Source: Membranipora membranacea
Lineage: Eukaryota > Bryozoa > Gymnolaemata > Cheilostomatida > Membraniporidae
DNA length: 64,000 bases
Assembly (NCBI GenBank): GCA_914767715.1
Contig: OU612072.1
Span: 7,440,001 to 7,504,000, forward strand
Reading direction: 5' to 3'
A program made the translations under genes and the position numbers. Positions 38,113-48,900 of this stretch are shown here, piece after piece. The notes below the pieces were generated by a model, which had not been told where the DNA came from, searched no databases, and saw nothing but the letters and a program-made list of their open reading frames with translations. Every line of letters starts with the position of its first letter. Position 1 is the stretch's first letter.

Positions 38113-39189
38113 CTGTAAAAATACCACTCACATTAAGGTCTTTCAGAGTTGTCTGCTTAATGTCAAGGGGGAAACAATTTGGTACAGACATTCGTACTAA
38201 TGCTTCTTACACCCTCCCTGCTTACGCGTAACCATAATTGTGAGTTGATGGACAAGGGTGTTGAATTTAATATAGGAAATAAGCAGTAATAATGGATAAT
38301 CATTAATATATGGTAAACTAGAACATTATTGCAATGTTTTCTGCATGATTTTCTTCTAGAGCATAACATTGGATAAACATGACAAATCACAATTCAATCA
38401 GCTTACATAAACCACCCTTTACTTCTATCTGGCATCTGTCACGGGAGAAAATCAAGTGGGAAGATATGTATCCTTCATGTTTTATGCTTATTTTCTTAAC
38501 AAAGTGATTACATACTAGCAGTTTTGACAAGGATTTTTTATGTCAAATCATCATGGTCTTGAGAATGCGTTGGTTATGCGATCAACTCACCGAATTTGTC
38601 TTGGGGAAAAAAGTAGTTCGTGATCAGTTTGATACTCAATTTGTCTCGTGAAAAGACTGCATTCTCCCTTCCTCAGTTGCCGCTCAGTGAGTAGATGTTC
38701 ACCATTTTTAAATGGAAATTTTCAGATCATCAGAAAATAAAAGTGGCCAAATCAAGCTAGCTATATATCATAACCGAAATGATTATTAGCAAAGCATAAA
38801 ATATACCCTCGATGAATAAATTGAAGTCATACTGAATGAAAAGTTAGTTGCATAAAAAACTTTTTTCAATAATGTCTAACTGAAAATCCAGCCTGTTTAG
38901 TTAATGGTGTAACTATTTGCAGCGTCCCCCTGAAGCTGACGCGATTTTCGCAACATTTAATGTTTGTGATAGCTAATAAATAAATCAATCTATAAATGAT
39001 TAATTTCAATAGAATATATTTTTTGCTGGTAGTATTGATTTATGTTGCTTACCAATCATCAAGACAATGGAAAAAAGTGTAATATAAACATAACAGAAAA
39101 ACAATAACAAACAAAATGCGTTAATAACAACACTTGTATAACAACAGGTATTGGTTTTACTGTAATATTCTGATGTCATACTGACTGGA

Positions 39190-42100
39190 TTGTTATTATT
39201 ATTATTATTATTCTAAAAAATGCCTCTATTTGTAGGCTTTATCGAATCCAAGAGTGTGTTTGAAAAAAATAGTAAAAAATAGTATCGTAAGTGTATAAGT
39301 CACTATCAATTTTTTAGAGAGTATTATAAAGATAAATAGATTTCCCCTTAGACTATATATATATATTCCATGTTTATTCTGGAGAAGAATAAGTCCTTAG
39401 GACTTGTACCCAGAAAACAGAAAAATTGATAAAAATATGGTGTAGAATTAAAAAGACATGTAACTAAAAATCAAGAACAATGACAGGTAAAATTACAACG
39501 TACACGCAGGCATTAATTAGCAGTAAAACATTACACAAGTTGATACACAATAGCAATAGAAAAGTTAGAACAATGTAGCAGTAGGCTAAAATGAAATGAT
39601 AAGAACTGACTCATTAATTGAGAAGTTTGAGGACGTGGCTCCGAGAGGCATTTTTGAATGTAGCAAGGGATTGACTCAGCTTAACATGATTGGGTAATTC
39701 GTTAAACTTCTGAGCACCGAAATTAGCTAAAGCAAATCTAAAATTTTCCTTGGATAGTCTAAACCCAGAACTTTTAGCAAGCCGAGTTTCACTAGTTAAT
39801 TTCTCGGGGAGCAGATTGGTATCAATTATTGGGACTAAACTATTAACAATTTTATAAAACGTCAGCAGATACAAATATTCGAAACGCAAAGTTAAAACAG
39901 GGATGTTGTAGGTCTTTCGAGTATTATCTTTAGAACTATTATAGTCTATAATTTTCAAACATCTATTCTCAATTTTTAAAAATTCTTTTTTGACATAGTC
40001 GTTTGTGGTAAATAAAACAGGAGAGCTGTATTCCAGATTAGAACGTATAAGTCCAATGTACCAAAGCTTAGCTAATTTAGGTGTCAGGAATTTTCTATTA
40101 CGTTGAAAGTTGGTGACTATTGGATAAAGTTTTTGTTTAATTTTACTGGTATGAGATTTAAAATTTAATTTGTTATCAAGAATCACACCTAAGTACTTAA
40201 TTTTGTCAGATTGTTTGAAAATGAGATTATTAAATTTAAGTTCCGGAGGTTTGATGTTACGTTTATTAGAAATGGTCATGACATCCATTTTACCGCTGTT
40301 TAGAACAAGGCAATTTTCACTGTACCAACTGGATGCTTGATGAATGCTTTTTTCCATAAGTTTTGTGGAAATGTCTGGGTTTTCCCCACTGGTGACTAGT
40401 AGGCAGTCATCAGCATATAGATAACAATTTTTGAGCTCCATCAGATCGTTAATAAACATGATAAACAGGAGTGGTCCAAGTACAGACCCCTGCGGCACAC
40501 CAGTTATAACTCGACTGCATTCAGATACACAACCATTAACTTTCATGGCCTGCTCTCGACTTGAAAGATAATTTTTAATTAAATTTGATGCATTAGAGTG
40601 GAAATTGAATTTCGTTAACAGTTTACTGGCAAGGATCTTATGGTTTACGCAATCAAAAGCTTTACGGATATCAAGTGCAGAAACTGTGACAAATTTTTTG
40701 TCGTGCTTTGACAGCAGGGAACGAAATTTGTTGACTAGTTGAGTTAAAATTTGATCAGTGGATGTTCCATTTCTGAAACCAAATTGGCGAGAGGCTATTA
40801 GATCATTAATTTCCAGGTAATCACGAATTTGGTAATTTATTATCTTTTCTAGGACTTTACTTAATATTGGCAATAGCGAAATTGGTCTATAATTATTTGG
40901 CAAACTTTTCTTGCCACTTTTGAAAATTGGAATTACTAAGGCTTTTTTCCACACATCTGGAAACTCTTGACATTTAAGGCTCAGATTAACAATATGTGTC
41001 AATGGATTCAGAATCAAAGGGTCTAGGATTTTATAAATAAAGGCAGGGATCTGATTTAATCCCCCAGTTTTACGTGATTTCAATGTGTGCAGATATTTAG
41101 ACACCTCACTCGATGTAATTTCTTGAAAAGCAAATTTTGGAAAACTGAAAGCTTTATCATTATCAAAGCCTGAGTAACTTTTATTGGACAATAGTTTAGC
41201 CTCTTCATTGAGATTGGCACCAATGCTAGAAAAATACCTATTTAGACATTCAGCGATCACTGGGCTTTCAGAAGTGTTGCAATTTTCAGATTCAATTTCT
41301 TGAATGACATTATTGCCTTGATAATTTTTACCTTGGAAAATTTTGATTTTTTGCCATTGGTCTAATGTTTTATCATTAAGAACTGCTCTCATTGCTCGCT
41401 TTTTGGAATCTCTTACTGCATTTGTTGCCTTGTTACGGATTAAACGATAATGCTCCCAGGCAGTAGAATTTTTATCAAATCCCGTCTCAACAAACTTTTG
41501 AAATGCATCTTTTTTAAGGCTTGTTAGTTTAGATGCCACTGGACACTTCCAACAAAGATTGTTTTTTTGCTTTAAGCGTTGTGTTTTAAATGGTGCAAAC
41601 TGCTCCACCAATAATTCTATTTTTGATTCTAAAATATCTGCTGCTTCGTGAACACAGTGAACATTCTCTACAATATTAAAATCGAGAGATTTCGCACTAT
41701 TAAAAAACTCAAGATCATCAAAATTTCTGAAATCTCGCTTAGTGACATAAGAAAAGCCGGCCTTAGGCCTTTTTAGATTAACTTTCATTTGAATTGCAAA
41801 ATGATCACTAATATCACTTTTTATAACCTTGTGTTCAGGTACTAAATTTTGAACATTTGAGAAAAGTAAGTCGATCGTAGTATTGGAATCTTTAAAACAT
41901 CTAGTATACTCTCTAACGAGCTGTTCATATTGATGAAGTCTCATAAGGGTTTCAAGATTTTCTTTCGCTTGTGAATTACCGGACCAGTCAATGTTAAAAT
42001 CACCTATAATTACAGTTGGCTTTCGTAAATTGTGAGCATCCAATAGCTTTTCAAAATTACCGGAAACATCGGTGCTTGCAACACAAGGTGGATTGTAAAC

Positions 42101-42480
42101 AAGGACCAAACAAAATCTAGACTCAGCAATAACAATTTCGATGCATAGAACTTCGGTCCCACCATGTGAAGTCAAATCAACTTTTTCGAATTTTATGTTT
42201 TGTTTAACATAAACAGCCAGCCCGCCACCACGTGAAGTCAAACCCCTATCCTTACGAATCAATACATAACCAGGTAGTTGAAAATTGTTGTCATAATGAG
42301 AGCCATTAAACCAAGTTTCCGAAAAGCAGATTATGTCATTATTGACCAAATCAGGAGTTAGTCTGAACTCATCAAAATGTTTAGGCAAAGATCTTACATT
42401 TAGATGGACAATACTTAACATTCAGAATGATGCGACCATCTGGTAACAAGCTCATAGAAGTTTTGACCTAGCCGGATGTG
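39190..42480 (-). mobile_element. LINE retrotransposon (CR1/L2/Jockey-like group) with intact ORF2
   Basis: The element runs on the minus strand. It has a full-length endonuclease/reverse transcriptase frame (42421-39614), about 400 nt of 3' untranslated sequence, and a tail of AAT repeats (39216-39191 read on the minus strand), a microsatellite end typical of several non-LTR clades. No ORF1 is visible upstream of 42421, so the copy is 5' truncated or of a single-ORF type. No convincing target-site duplication was found. The 5' boundary near 42480 is approximate. Confidence 0.85.
39614..42421 (-). CDS. LINE ORF2: apurinic-type endonuclease and reverse transcriptase
   Basis: A single 935-residue frame with no stop or frameshift. 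The N-terminal third is an endonuclease/exonuclease/phosphatase domain: HLNVRSLPKH, SETWFNG, GDFNIDWSG and SDHFAI. The central part is a non-LTR reverse transcriptase: NNYRPISLLPILSKVLEKII, QFGFRNGTSTDQ, ALDIRKAFDCVNHK, GVPQGSVLGPLLFIMFINDL and the catalytic YADD box. The C-terminal part has no RNase H. The protein nicks target DNA and primes reverse transcription there. Intactness points to recent insertion. Clade placement is by motif style only. Confidence 0.97.
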   Translation of the reverse strand: MLSIVHLNVRSLPKHFDEFRLTPDLVNNDIICFSETWFNGSHYDNNFQLPGYVLIRKDRGLTSRGGGLAVYVKQNIKFEKVDLTSHGGTEVLCIEIVIAESRFCLVLVYNPPCVASTDVSGNFEKLLDAHNLRKPTVIIGDFNIDWSGNSQAKENLETLMRLHQYEQLVREYTRCFKDSNTTIDLLFSNVQNLVPEHKVIKSDISDHFAIQMKVNLKRPKAGFSYVTKRDFRNFDDLEFFNSAKSLDFNIVENVHCVHEAADILESKIELLVEQFAPFKTQRLKQKNNLCWKCPVASKLTSLKKDAFQKFVETGFDKNSTAWEHYRLIRNKATNAVRDSKKRAMRAVLNDKTLDQWQKIKIFQGKNYQGNNVIQEIESENCNTSESPVIAECLNRYFSSIGANLNEEAKLLSNKSYSGFDNDKAFSFPKFAFQEITSSEVSKYLHTLKSRKTGGLNQIPAFIYKILDPLILNPLTHIVNLSLKCQEFPDVWKKALVIPIFKSGKKSLPNNYRPISLLPILSKVLEKIINYQIRDYLEINDLIASRQFGFRNGTSTDQILTQLVNKFRSLLSKHDKKFVTVSALDIRKAFDCVNHKILASKLLTKFNFHSNASNLIKNYLSSREQAMKVNGCVSECSRVITGVPQGSVLGPLLFIMFINDLMELKNCYLYADDCLLVTSGENPDISTKLMEKSIHQASSWYSENCLVLNSGKMDVMTISNKRNIKPPELKFNNLIFKQSDKIKYLGVILDNKLNFKSHTSKIKQKLYPIVTNFQRNRKFLTPKLAKLWYIGLIRSNLEYSSPVLFTTNDYVKKEFLKIENRCLKIIDYNSSKDNTRKTYNIPVLTLRFEYLYLLTFYKIVNSLVPIIDTNLLPEKLTSETRLAKSSGFRLSKENFRFALANFGAQKFNELPNHVKLSQSLATFKNASRSHVLKLLN

Positions 42481-43047
42481 CTCTGTTGTTATGCTCTGCT
42501 GTTATGTGATGAGTTATACATTCCAAAGTTACATAGCAGACTGTACAGAGTACATGGCATCTGGCAAGAAAAAACCTCATTGTTTTAGCATTTCTGATAA
42601 GGACATAAACACAAAATCATTAAGAAATTGTTTAAAAGAATATTGCAAACAAAGCTGAAATCAGTTTCAATGTTTGGCTATTATTTTTTAAGGTACGTGG
42701 TTGGTTTTGAATGATATCTGTGGATTGCTTGAATCTTTAGAAAGATTTTAGATGTGAACGATAGTCTTTTCTTTCAGCATGGTATCTCCCTGTTCTGTAT
42801 GTCTTGCTTAGTGATGGCCATATCCCCTTGTAGTATAACCTGTTAAAAGATGAAAAAAACAATTTAAAAGATAGCGTCTCCCAGAACCATGATGCTTCTG
42901 TGATTATCTGGTTGTAAATGGAGAAATGGCAGCAATGGTCAACATTAAAATCTTAAAAGCTCTTTAGGCTGGTGCTCTTCAATTATCAATAGTTTTCTAA
43001 AGCGCTTGCAGAAACGTTTTATCCTGCTGCCAAAGAATTATTCATCA
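42481..43047. other. spacer between LINE and thrombospondin exons, nothing seen
   Basis: No repeat or coding signal recognised. A LINE ORF1 was looked for here and not found. Confidence 0.45.
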
Positions 43048-43275
43048 TTAGAATATGCAGGTTCTTACATGGTGCATAATGTTTGCATCTCTCTGATTGA
43101 GAGTCGTCTCCTTTATAGTCGTCCCATCCGTACTCGTAGTCTGGTATATCACAAACTCTGCTGTTGGTTCTTTCTCTCCCTTCACCACATTATCCTGAGC
43201 ACTTTGACCACTCAGCTCAATATCCCCATCCAACAACAACTGTAACAACGATGACTTTTTTTGACGAGTAATCAT
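43048..43275 (-). CDS. possible terminal (cytoplasmic tail) exon, unassigned
   Basis: Seventy-five codons open to a stop at 43048, downstream on the same strand of the thrombospondin exons. The stretch is charged and polar (IELSGQSAQDNVVKGEKEP, then EFVIYQTTS) and could be an intracellular tail. An AG precedes it at about 43276, and another lies inside at 43226. Neither acceptor brings this frame into phase with the preceding phase-1 exon, so the link is unproven. Confidence 0.2.
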   Translation of the reverse strand: MITRQKKSSLLQLLLDGDIELSGQSAQDNVVKGEKEPTAEFVIYQTTSTDGTTIKETTLNQRDANIMHHVRTCIF

Positions 43276-43504
43276 CTATCATGCAGCTGAAATTATAGTG
43301 GTAAGGTTTACGTTAATCTCTACCATAATTACATTCAAGAGACTTCGAATTTTGATGGTTTTGAGAGCACCCTTGTGAAAGTAGTGTCAATGTCATGCTA
43401 CAATTCCTATCGATATTATTGAAGGATATTTTCAGCCAATAATTGGTTTCACTATCCTAAAAGTTTACCAAGCAAGCGATATTAAGTCTATAGTGTGGTA
43501 TTAC

Positions 43505-44461
43505 CTGGGTAATGATCCTCGTTGCAAGCCATAGATTCTCCTGCTTCTCCCTCGCATCCGGCACCTCCATATTTGGGCTCTGGGTTGTTACACTCTCTGC
43601 TTCTCATGGTCACTCTCCCTCCACAAGTAACTGGGCACTCCTCATACTCTCCCAATTCAGAGTGCATACCATCAACTAAATGACAAATGTACACCATTTG
43701 GTTATTTACTATAATGAGAAACTAGGAACCAAGAGTACAACTCAGTTATGACCTGGAAATCCCTTTAACCCTCAGCTCCTACTTTAGCCCACTCTGAAGG
43801 TTCAGCCTTATTCTCTGAGTACTCAAATATTAGTTCTTGTAATGTTATACTACCATTGTCTAGCAATAATAGTGTTAGAAAATAATAAGGCTAATGCTCA
43901 TCCAGCGGTGATCATGTCAATTAAGATTATCATTGATTTCCTGTATGTTTATGCTATTAATTCAATTACCTGTAACTAGTATATTTTCTTATCTCGACAG
44001 GGATCCTCGTTACAAGAAATGCTGTCTGTGCCTTCACCCTCACACTCTGCTCCACCATTGCTTGGCTCTGGTTGAGTACCGGTTCTTTCTCTGATCTTCT
44101 CACCACCTCCGCATGTTACAGAGCATTCTCCGAACTTTCCCAGTAAGCCCAGCCACCAACAACTAAAATAACAATGCATAGAATGAACAATGAATATTAC
44201 ATGCTATCGTAATGTCTGTTGATCTTCCAACTGCTTAGCTTTTTTTTTACCATCACTTTTTGAGCTAGACACATGTATAGCTGTAAGGAATGAAACTATG
44301 TCCAGGAACATCGAAAGAATCAAAACAATACAAATATTTTTGAACCATAATCTAATCCAGTAACGTTGTGTTTTACATAGTTGTAGACTTACCGGGGCAC
44401 TTGTACTCATGGCAGTAGACTGATTCCTCGGATAGACCGCAGCACTCATCCAGTTTGTTGC
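43505..44461 (-). CDS. cysteine-rich / thrombospondin type-1 repeat gene, partial
   Basis: Two open exons with phase 1 at both ends: 44461-44393 (a short module, DECCGLSEESVYCHEYKCP, ending at a GTAAGT donor) and 43675-43505 (171 nt, thrombospondin type-1-like, with EECPVTCGG, MRSREC, GGAGCEGE and SMACNED). Between them lies the decayed repeat exon 44162-43993. The intact repeat has five of the six expected cysteines; the last (usually DPC) reads DHYP, and the usual Trp residues are missing. The family is extracellular, in adhesion or matrix proteins. The signal peptide and other 5' exons were not found. Because all modules are 1-1, skipping the decayed exon leaves the frame intact. The gene may still be functional or may be decaying as a whole. 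Confidence 0.6.
43993..44162 (-). pseudogene. decayed thrombospondin type-1 exon
   Basis: This exon is 170 nt, one base shorter than its 171-nt neighbour. The acceptor side reads in a frame giving GGWAYWESS, but the conserved ECSVTCGGG and CEGEG...SCNEDPC are one frame off, so a single base was lost near the Trp motif. The cysteine expected in the RTC position is Gly (RERTGTQPEP). The expected G|GTAAGA donor reads G|ATAAGA. Three independent lesions argue it is no longer spliced as an exon. Confidence 0.65.
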
Positions 44462-45222
44462 CTATTTATGCTGAACATTTCCAGATACAACAGCCAGAAG
44501 ATAATGGTGAGGACGGTGTAGCCAAACAATGCTTGATATATCAACATTAAAGCAAATTGTTTATATAATTTAAAGTAGGAAACTAGTACTAGCATTATTA
44601 AGAAGAGATTATAGTTTTTGGACTATTCATTGTCATCAAGGATTTGTCTGCTCGGGATCAATGAGGGCATAAATCTTAATTTATCTCATTGTTTAATGTA
44701 AATCAAAGACCAATGAACTAACTCTCTTCATTGCTAAGAGCTTGTTGAAAATTAATTGTTTCCAAAATACAACGATTTTTTTTGCATTGCCTTATAAACT
44801 AAAGCATCATCACGTTGAGCTCAGGATATTTATGCTTTACCGAGTGAAGACATTTTTCTCTAGCGCCCAGCTAAGATATATCCCAGTTCAGATCTAGTTA
44901 AACTTATTGAAAGGAAGTAAACTACAGTCCTGTCCAACTGTAAATATCTCCTAAGTAATATTGGTTGATCAGTAACTCATTGAACGGGAGAACTCTCTTA
45001 TTTCCCTTTATCTAATCGAGTATCAACCTATGCAAACCAGATCTGTTGGAAGGGGATTAGGCTGCGAGTAGCTGATGGCAGTTATTAACTACAAGAAGAC
45101 ATTTCCACCACAAAACTATTAGATTGTTGCCTATTATTGCAATTAATCACCTGACTACCAGACGAGAAATGCAAAGTTTTTGAAGGCAGTATATGATTTT
45201 TATTGGTAAAAACTTTAACTAC
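44462..45222. other. upstream of the thrombospondin exons, nothing seen
   Basis: Expected to hold 5' exons of that minus-strand gene, but none could be picked out by eye. Confidence 0.4.
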
Positions 45223-45226
45223 TTAA

Positions 45227-45755
45227 AGACTTTGTTTGAGGCTGCTCTTTTGTATCACATCTTATTCTCCATATTTTATTCTATCATGTGAGCGATTTTC
45301 AGCTTTAGAATCCAAATATTGAGGAAGTTATGGCCTCTCAAACTTCCAAGGTGACGGCAATTTATCGGCAGTAAAAATCAGCCGGCAATCCCTAGGGTAC
45401 GTCACAACCACCTAACCTAGTTGGTCCAAGTGGCGTGATGGTAGCGTCGTTGCCTATAGGTATGGGGACCCGGGTTCGATTCCCACCCAGGTCTGAATTT
45501 TGATCATCAATTATTATGTGATTATTAGTGTATTAACTAATAACTGATAATGTCTATGTCACATGTCTATGGTTGTGACATACCCCAGGGGAAACATCCG
45601 CTTATTCCCAATGCCAATTGAAGGCAATCACCCTGGAAGTTTGAGAGGCCATAACTTCCTCAATATTTGGATTCTAAAGCTGAAAATCGCTCACATGATA
45701 GAATAAAATATGGAGAATAAGATGTGATACAAAAGAGCAGCCTCAAACAAAGTCT
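45227..45755. mobile_element. foldback miniature element with TTAA target duplication, carrying a tRNA-like core
   Basis: Near-identical inverted arms of about 130 nt start AGACTTTGTTTGAGG and end CCTCAAACAAAGTCT. TTAA lies directly outside both ends (45223-45226 and 45756-45759), as in piggyBac/Kolobok-type insertions. The spacer holds a tRNA-like sequence. The element starts 157 nt past the stop of the HTH-B-box gene, and an AATAAA in its left-hand arm on the minus strand could serve that gene. Confidence 0.85.
45424..45496 (+). other. tRNA-like sequence (pol III A and B boxes) inside the TTAA foldback
   Basis: TGGCGTGATGGTAGCG resembles an A box/D arm and GGGTTCGATTCCC a perfect B box/T arm. 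The acceptor stem does not close well, so this is a tRNA-derived remnant rather than a tRNA gene. Confidence 0.65.
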
Positions 45756-45915
45756 TTAAACTGAAGAATGAGAAAGTGTTTGTAACACTGTCAAGTAGAA
45801 AGCTGAAATAATGAGCAAATGAGAAAATACAATATCGATATAAAAATGTAGATTGCATAAAGAAGCTCTCTTAAATTCACTACCGTAGCTATGAGTTGTC
45901 CTCTTATCTACATCA

Positions 45916-48900
45916 TTAATAATTGAGCTTATAGAAGCACAAGCACGGTTCCTCCTCATCATCACTACTGTCATCGTCACTACTGTCATCGTCACTACCG
46001 TCATCGTCATTATCTGTATAATCTATACTGGGTGCACCTGTCTCACCATCACTGTTACCTGTTACTGTTATGATGTCAGTGTTATCAGTTATTCCGATGT
46101 TTATAGAGATGCCAGGGCTGCTTCTCTCACACCGTAGATTCCTTCCTATACTTTGGTGTCTGCCTTTTGGCTTACAGTAACCGACAGTGATGAGTTCTCC
46201 CTCAGAGGTCAAAATCAGTTTAGGAAAGTCTTCATGGCTCCTGAAACTAGGTAACATCATCCTTTTCACAATTTTACCTGCAACAATAAAATGGGTAAAC
46301 AAATGAGCAGTCAGACAATGTTGGTATTGGTGCATTTGCGCTGTGCAAAATTCTACACTGAAGACTACCATTACCCATACAGGATCGATCAATGGAAAAA
46401 ATCAGATTAAACGATTCCATTTACTTGGGCTTTTGGTCATGCAGGCAATAAAAAAACATGTGCAGCTTGGTGGCACTTTAAAACTTAAAATATCTATTGT
46501 AAAAGTACATCAGTGTTGTAGCATAAAGCATTGCTCTTACATTCTGACTGAAAGCACTTGATTTTGGTCATGTTTGTGTTTCAATTCAATCCGTGAAGGC
46601 AACTCCTTATCAGTTGCACATCAATATTTTAAATAAAACTTTATAATTATACCTGTTAGTTCCCATATCAGGAATCAATCGTAATAATACTCAAGAACAA
46701 TGCAGGGATATTTTTCTCCAAGGACCTATGCGATGGAGATTGTTGGCTCCTAGATTCCCGGGTGGTGAAGTCACATTATAACTGCACGGTATTATATACA
46801 TAATTGGACTAATAATCATCATATTCATGTGAGCATGATCTTTTCCTGGTTTCTGAAACACCCCAAATTACGATTTCAAACAAATGCAAATTTTATAATG
46901 AGCGAAATTCAAGAGTAAAGAAATTGACCATGACCAAGTTAGCTTATTTTAGATTCAACCAAATATTCAGCACTTCTACATTAACACACCAATATTCAAA
47001 TAGCTCAGAGTTGCCACATACTTGTCATCTACCTACCTGTACTAATATCCAGTACTTGAATGACATCATGAAAGTCCATCACAAACAGATTCCCATGTCC
47101 ATCATATGCAGCACATGGTGCATCTATATCCGTATTACTCCACAGAATATCTCCTGTCCTGATATCTACTCTTCTAACATCCCAAAACTCATAATTACAT
47201 ACAACGACACTCTTACAGTCAACAGAACAAATAAGACGACCACTAATGACATCAGACAGTCTCCTAACCTCATTACCCTCCTCATCAAACACAATTAGAT
47301 GTGGTGCACAGACCGCTATTAGCTCATCCCCTACTGCTGCTATAGAGTATGATGAGGAGTTCATTTTCCATGAGGTCATCACCTCACCACTCAGTGAGTA
47401 CACATACACACAGCCATCAGCGGTGAGCACATAAAGTTTTCCTTTTAAGATTGTCATGCTGTAAAGTTTCTTGTCATCACTTAATGATGCAAACACTGAG
47501 CTGCAGCCGTCTTTGTCAAAAGCATAAATATTTCGAGTGAGTGAGCGGGTTAACCCGAGATAGGTTGTCTGCTTATGATGGCATATTATAACCTCATCAC
47601 TGAAGTGATTGTTTATAATGTCTTTGAGAGGGGTTGCTCTGAGAAGAGATGAAGAAGCTGGTGGAGTAAGTGGATCTATTATCCAATCCAGTCTGATAGA
47701 GACATCAGACGAATCTCCTACAAAAATCAACATTATCCAAATTAGGTTTCTCATACATGTATTATTATTAAATACATACATGCACTGTTATCGGGGAATT
47801 ATGAATTATCAGGCTGTTATGATTTATTTGGCCCCATTGCCTGTATTCGGAGTTGCTCCCCCTTAACTGGCGTGGTGGGATCAGTGGGAGGGAACAGCAG
47901 GCAATTGATCTAATAAATTCATACCAGTGCAGTGCAATATATATAGATTGTAGGAAAAATTCACCCCTCCTCCTAGTTAAATTAATTTAAAGCCCAGGAA
48001 AGCTTTGCAAATAGTCAGCTGTAACATTACATATATTTTAGACCAATCAAACAGAACAAAATTCCATTCAAAACACAATAATTTCCAGTGTTTGTGTTTG
48101 TTGTTGGGTCAGATATGCACGCTATATATAATTGCATAAATAGCATATCTGTATGAATCGGATAAGAATCTAGACAAAATATTGATATTTATTTCCGCAC
48201 TGCAATCGTGCACCTGAATTCAGACGTAGATAAGATATACAAGTACCGATGTTTTTGAATATATGCTGCCTGTGAGGTTTTGAGGGTACACAGCATAGTG
48301 TCTTGTCATCCTTAAACTGCTTGTGTCTGTTAATCACATCAACCTGGAAAACATCAGGAGTAATTACAAGGTACAATTAGACAAACAAACATAGTTTGGG
48401 TTAGTCTAATGTTCATTAGTAACATCCATTTAGATGGCTAGGGGATTAATGATTAAGTGCTAGAAGACTCCATTTAATCATGAACCAGTCATCTCAGGTC
48501 AGAACAGCAAACAGCGTTAAGAGTCCGCAATGCTTGATATATTTTTTAGAATGCGCAATGTTGAATTAATGTAATAAATCTAAACAACAGCGTAGAGTTT
48601 AGGTCATCTGGTTGTGACCAGTATTATTTAGCAGGGTAAGACGACTCTGATTTAGAATCAGATTGTAAAGTTTCAAGTCGTAGCTATGGGCAGCAAATTT
48701 ATGTTTTCTAAAGCACAATGGCCTGAATACCTAACTATTTTCATGATCTATAACAACAACAACAACAACTGAAAGAAGATTCCCCTAATAGAGGATTGGC
48801 TGATGTTGATTTATCAAAGATCAACAACCCTAAGGGTTAACAACTACTTCTACCGCTAACTTGAAGCCTTTACATCAGATCAGTATGGACTACAAAACAA

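Noticed and set aside
46924-47434. Plus-strand open frames of 124 and 62 codons
   Set aside because: They lie antisense to the long propeller exon of the HTH-B-box gene and show no splice or family signal.
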